A stretch of 64,000 nucleotides of DNA from Hydractinia symbiolongicarpus (taxonomy: Eukaryota > Cnidaria > Hydrozoa > Anthoathecata > Hydractiniidae), in contig NC_079880.1 of the NCBI RefSeq assembly GCF_029227915.1, positions 28,763,501-28,827,500 of the forward strand, given 5' to 3'. Below are positions 60,069 through 64,000 of this stretch, piece by piece; within the stretch, counting starts at the first letter, position 1; every line of letters starts with the position of its first letter. A program made the position numbers and the translations under genes. The notes under the pieces were generated by a model. That model was not told the DNA's origin. It saw only the letters and a program-made list of their open reading frames with translations, and made no database searches.

Positions 60069-62000
60069 CGGTCGGGAAATGAGTTTACTCCCTGGGTACT
60101 TTCTTCGTATACTTTTGACTATACGGCCCGAGTCGGGGATTTACGGGAAGTCGCGGGTTTTCGTTTGCCGGCGATTAAACTTCTTTTATTCAGCGTCTCA
60201 TCAAAAATGAAAACATTTTTAAAAATTACAAGTCTCATGGGCTTTAGTGGTTAAATAATAATTTAAAAAATCGTTCGGGAAATGAGTTTACTCCCTGGGT
60301 ACTTTCTTTGTATACATTCGTCTATACGGGCAAAGCCCGGGATTTACGGGAAATCGCGGGTTTTCGTTTGCCGGCGATTAAACCACTTTCAGTAAGCGTC
60401 TCATCAAAAATGAAAACATTTCTGAAAACTACAAGTCTCATGCGTTTTAGTGGTGAAAAGATAATTTAAAAAATCGTTTTGGAAATGAGTTTACTCACAG
60501 GGTACTTTCTTTGTATACATTTGACTATACGGGCGAAGCCCGGGATTTACAGGAAGTCGCGGGTTTTCGTTTGCCGGCTAATAAACCACATTCATTAAGC
60601 GTCTCATCAAAAATGAAAACATTTCTGAAAACTACAAGTCTCATGTGTTTTAGTGGTGAAAAAATAATTCAAAAAATCGTTCGGGAAATGAGTTTACTCC
60701 CTTGGTACTTTCTTTGTATACTTTTGACTATACGGGCCGAGTCGGGGATTTACGGGAAGTCGCGGGTTTTCGTTTGCCGGCCATTAAACTTCTTTTATTC
60801 AGCGTCTCATCAAAAATGAAAACATTTTTAAAAACTACAAGTCTCATGGGCTTTAGTGGTGAAATAATAATTTAAAAAATCGTTCTGGAAATGAGTTTAC
60901 TCCCTGGGTACTTTCTTTGTATACTTTTGACTATACGGCCCGAGTCCGGGATTTACGGGAAATCACAGGTTTTCGTTTGCCGGCGATTAAACCACTTTCA
61001 TTAAGCGTCTCATCAAAAATGAAAACATTTCTGAAAACTACAAGTCTCATGCGTTTTAGTGGTGAAAAAATAATTTAAAAAATCGGTCGGGAAATGAGTT
61101 TACTCCCTGGGTACTTTCTTCGTATACTTTTAACTATACGGCCCGAGTCGGGGATTTACGGGAAGTCGCGGGTTTTCGTTTGCCGGCGATTAAACTTCTT
61201 TTATTCAGCGTCTCATCAAAAATGAAAACATTTTTAAAAATTACAAGTCTCATGGGCTTTAGTGGTTAAATAATAATTTAAAAAATCGTTCGGGAAATGA
61301 GTTTACTCCCTGGGTACTTTCTTTGTATACATTCGTCTATACGGGCAAAGCCCGGGATTTACGGGAAATCGCGGGTTTTCGTTTGCCGGCGATTAAACCA
61401 CTTTCAGTAAGCGTCTCATCAAAAATGAAAACATTTCTGAAAACTACAAGTCTCATGCGTTTTAGTGGTGAAAAGATAATTTAAAAAATCGTTTTGGAAA
61501 TGAGTTTACTCACAGGGTACTTTCTTTGTATACATTTGACTATACGGGCGAAGCCCGGGATTTACAGGAAGTCGCGGGTTTTCGTTTGCCGGCTAATAAA
61601 CCACATTCATTAAGCGTCTCATCAAAAATGAAAACATTTCTGAAAACTACAAGTCTCATGTGTTTTAGTGGTGAAAAAATAATTCAAAAAATCGTTCGGG
61701 AAATGAGTTTACTCCCTTGGTACTTTCTTTGTATACTTTTGACTATACGGGCCGAGTCGGGGATTTACGGGAAGTCGCGGGTTTTCGTTTGCCGGCCATT
61801 AAACTTCTTTTATTCAGCGTCTCATCAAAAATGAAAACATTTTTAAAAACTACAAGTCTCATGGGCTTTAGTGGTGAAATAATAATTTAAAAAATCGTTC
61901 TGGAAATGAGTTTACTCCCTGGGTACTTTCTTTGTATACTTTTGACTATACGGCCCGAGTCCGGGATTTACGGGAAATCACAGGTTTTCGTTTGCCGGCG
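60069..62000. repeat. 5-mer higher-order repeat (1015 bp), two copies
   Basis: CGGTCGGGAAATGAG occurs at 60069 and 61084, 1015 bases (5 x 203) apart. The five following monomers agree variant for variant until about 62000, where the first copy has CCACTTTCATTAAG and the second CTTCTTTTATTCAG. Confidence 0.85.
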
Positions 62001-64000
62001 ATTAAACTTCTTTTATTCAGCGTCTCATCAAAAATGAAAACATTTTTGTAAACTACAAGTCTCATGCGTTTTAGTGGTGAAAAAATAATTCAAAAAATTG
62101 TTCGGGAAATGAGTTTACTCCCTGGGTACTTTCTTTGTATACTTTTGACTATACGGGCCGAGTCCGGGGTTTACGGGAAATAGCAGGTTTTCGTTTGCCA
62201 GCGATTAAACTTCTTTTATTCAGCGTCTCATCAAAAATTAAAACATTTTTGAAAACTACAAGTCTCATGCGTTTTAGTGGTGAAAAGATAATTTAAAAAA
62301 TCGTTTTGGAAATGAGTTTACTCACAGGTTACTTTCTTTGTATACATTCGACTATACGGGCCAAGCCCAGGATTTACGGGAAATCGCGGGTGTTCGTTTG
62401 CCGGCGATTAAACCACTTTCACTAACCGTCTCATCAAAAATGAAAACCTTTCTGAAAACTACAAGTCTCATACGTTTTAGTGGTGAAAAAATAATATAAA
62501 AATCGTTCGGGAAATGAGTTTACTCCCTGGGTACCTTCTTTGTATACTTTTGGCTATACGGGCCGAGTCCGGGATTTACGGGAAATCGCGGGTTTTCTTT
62601 TGCCGGCGATTAAACTTCTTTTATTCAGCGTCTCATTAAAAATGAAAACATTTTTAAAAACTACAAGTCTCATGGGCTTTAGTGGTCAAATAATAATTTA
62701 AAAAATCGTTCGGGAAATGAGTTTACTCCCTGGGTACTTTCTTTGTATACATTCGACTATACGGGCCAAGCCCGGGATTTACGGGAAATCGCGGCTTTTC
62801 TTTTGCCGGCGATTAAACCACTTTCATTAAACGTCTCATCAAAAATGAAAACATTTCTGACAACTACAAGTCTCATGCGTTTTAGTGGTGAAAAAATAAT
62901 TTAAAAAATCGGTCGGGAAATGAGTTTACTCCCTGGGTACTTTCTTTGTATACATTCGACTATACGGGCCAAGCCCGGGATTTACGGGAAATCGCGGCTT
63001 TTCTTTTGCCGGCGATTAAACCACTTTCATTAAGCGTCTCATCAAAAATGAAAACATTTCTGAAAACTACAAGTCTCATGCGTTTTAGTGGTGAAAAAAT
63101 AATTTAAAAAATCGGTCGGGAAATGAGTTTATTTCATGGGTACCTTCTTTGTATACTTTTGACTATACGGGCCGAGTCTGGGATTTACGGGAAATCGCGG
63201 GTTTTCTTTTGCCGGCGATTAAACTTCTTTTATTCAGCGTCTCATCAAAAATGAAAACATTTTTAAAAACTACAAGTCTCATGGGCTTTAGTGGTGAAAT
63301 AATAATTTAAAAAATCGTTCGGGAAATGAGTTTACTCCCTGGGTACTTTCTTTGTATACTTTTGGCTATACAGGCCGAGTCCGGGATTTACGGGAAATCG
63401 CGGGTTTTCTTTTGCCGGCGATTAAACTTCTTTTATTCAGTGTCTCATCAAAAATGAAAACATTTTTAAAAACTGCAAGTCTCATGGGCTTTAGTGGTGA
63501 AATAATAATTTCAAAAATCGTTCGGGAAATGAGTTTACTCCCTGGGTACTTTCTTTGTATACTTTTGATTATACGGGCCGAGTCCGGGATTTACGGGAAA
63601 TCGCGGCTTTTCGTTTGCCGGCGAGTAAACCACTTTCACTAAGAGTCTCATCAAAAATGAAAACATTTCTGAAAACTACAAGTCTCATACGTTTTAGTGG
63701 TGAAAAAATAATTTAAAAAATCGTTCGGGAAATGAGTTTACTCCCTGGGTACTTTCTTTGTATACATTCGTCTATACGGGCCAAGCCCGGGATTTACGGG
63801 AAATCGCGGGTTTTCGTTTGCCGGCGATTAAACTTCTTTTATTCAGCGTCTCATCAAAAATGAAAACATTTTTAAAAACTACAAGTCTCATGGGCTTTAG
63901 TGGTGAAATAATAATTTAAAAAATCGTTCGGGAAATGAGTTTACTCCCTGGGTACTTTCTTTGTATACTTTTGGCTATACAGGCCGAGTCCGGGATTTAC

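Larger units (their letters stand above)
14255..64000. repeat. 203-bp satellite array, about 245 tandem copies, runs off the right edge
   Basis: A 203-base monomer is repeated head to tail without any foreign insertion that I can see, from about 14255 to the window end. Landmarks in order: CGTTCGGGAAATGAG, TTTACTCCCTGGGTACTTTC, GTATAC-t/a-TT-t/c-GAC, TA-t/c-ACGGGCC, CCGGGATTTACGGGAAATCG, TTTTCGTTTGCCGGCGATTA, then CTTCTTTTATTCAGCG or CCTCTTTCATTAAGCG, TCTCATCAAAAATGAAAAC, a CTACAAGTCTCATGCG block, TTTTAGTGGTG, and an AATTTAAAAAAT run. Adjacent monomers differ by a few to about 15 percent. The size and homogeneity are typical of centromeric or heterochromatic satellite. No gene lies in it. The 60-102 codon frames seen on both strands are chance products of the repeat. 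Confidence 0.97.

Noticed and set aside
14524-63642. Dozens of 60-102 codon open frames on both strands, several giving the same 65- or 68-residue protein
   Set aside because: They all come from the 203-bp satellite. The period is not a multiple of three, frames stop within one or one and a half monomers, and variants open and close them at random.
14255-64000. CRISPR-like array
   Set aside because: The repeats are head to tail without spacers and the monomer is 203 bp. This is a eukaryotic satellite.
14255-64000. CENP-B-box-like sequence in the monomer (TTTCGTTTGCCGGCGAT)
   Set aside because: The first half fits the TTCG part, but the essential A and the CGGG end are not in place. No strand or shift gives the full core pattern.

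Overview
The window looks like nuclear DNA of an invertebrate animal. A cnidarian or sponge is my best guess, because the protein families in the first 8 kb are ones I associate with Maverick/Polinton (adintovirus-like) elements of such genomes. That host call rests on family recall, not on a search. Nothing suggests a bacterial genome: there are no operon-type ribosome binding sites, and three quarters of the window is satellite DNA.

Region 1 (1-7783) is the capsid/morphogenesis block of an integrated Maverick/Polinton-type virus. On the minus strand, right to left, lie a minor capsid (penton-like) protein, the double-jelly-roll major capsid protein, an A32/FtsK-like packaging ATPase, and five small, mostly membrane-anchored proteins, all closely packed. 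On the plus strand are a 394-residue conserved protein with a C-terminal membrane anchor (6599-7783) and a coiled-coil membrane protein (792-2044) that is split by a frameshift. At the left edge are two paralogous hydrophobic-hairpin genes, the second cut by the window. No DNA polymerase B, integrase or protease gene is visible, so either the element continues left of the window or it is incomplete. Two hairpins with the same stem core sit at gene ends (2061-2081 and 3999-4021) and look like element-specific transcription-end signals.

Region 2 (7784-13512) is essentially non-coding. After a short stretch with inverted repeats there is a head-to-tail duplication of a unit of about 2.75 kb (7933-10683 and 10684-13512). 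Each copy holds a purine-rich GGCA island, a tRNA-like pseudogene, degenerate internal repeats, an ATCT/TA microsatellite, a minisatellite of about 24 bp rich in TATGCTAGCT, and a GC-rich inverted repeat near the right end. A small open frame (13061-13369) survives in copy 2 and is deleted in copy 1.

Region 3 (13513-14254) holds one small plausible gene (13619-13954), a compact OB-fold-like protein behind three 10-bp-phased TATAAAG boxes, followed by a G-rich tract.

Region 4 (14255-64000, and continuing past the window) is one uninterrupted array of about 245 copies of a 203-bp satellite. It has two main monomer classes, several higher-order repeats (2-, 4-, 5-, 6- and 9-mers) and a hairpin conserved within the monomer. 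The many short open frames in the array are artefacts of repetition. The 203-bp period is not a multiple of three, and no frame runs through the array.
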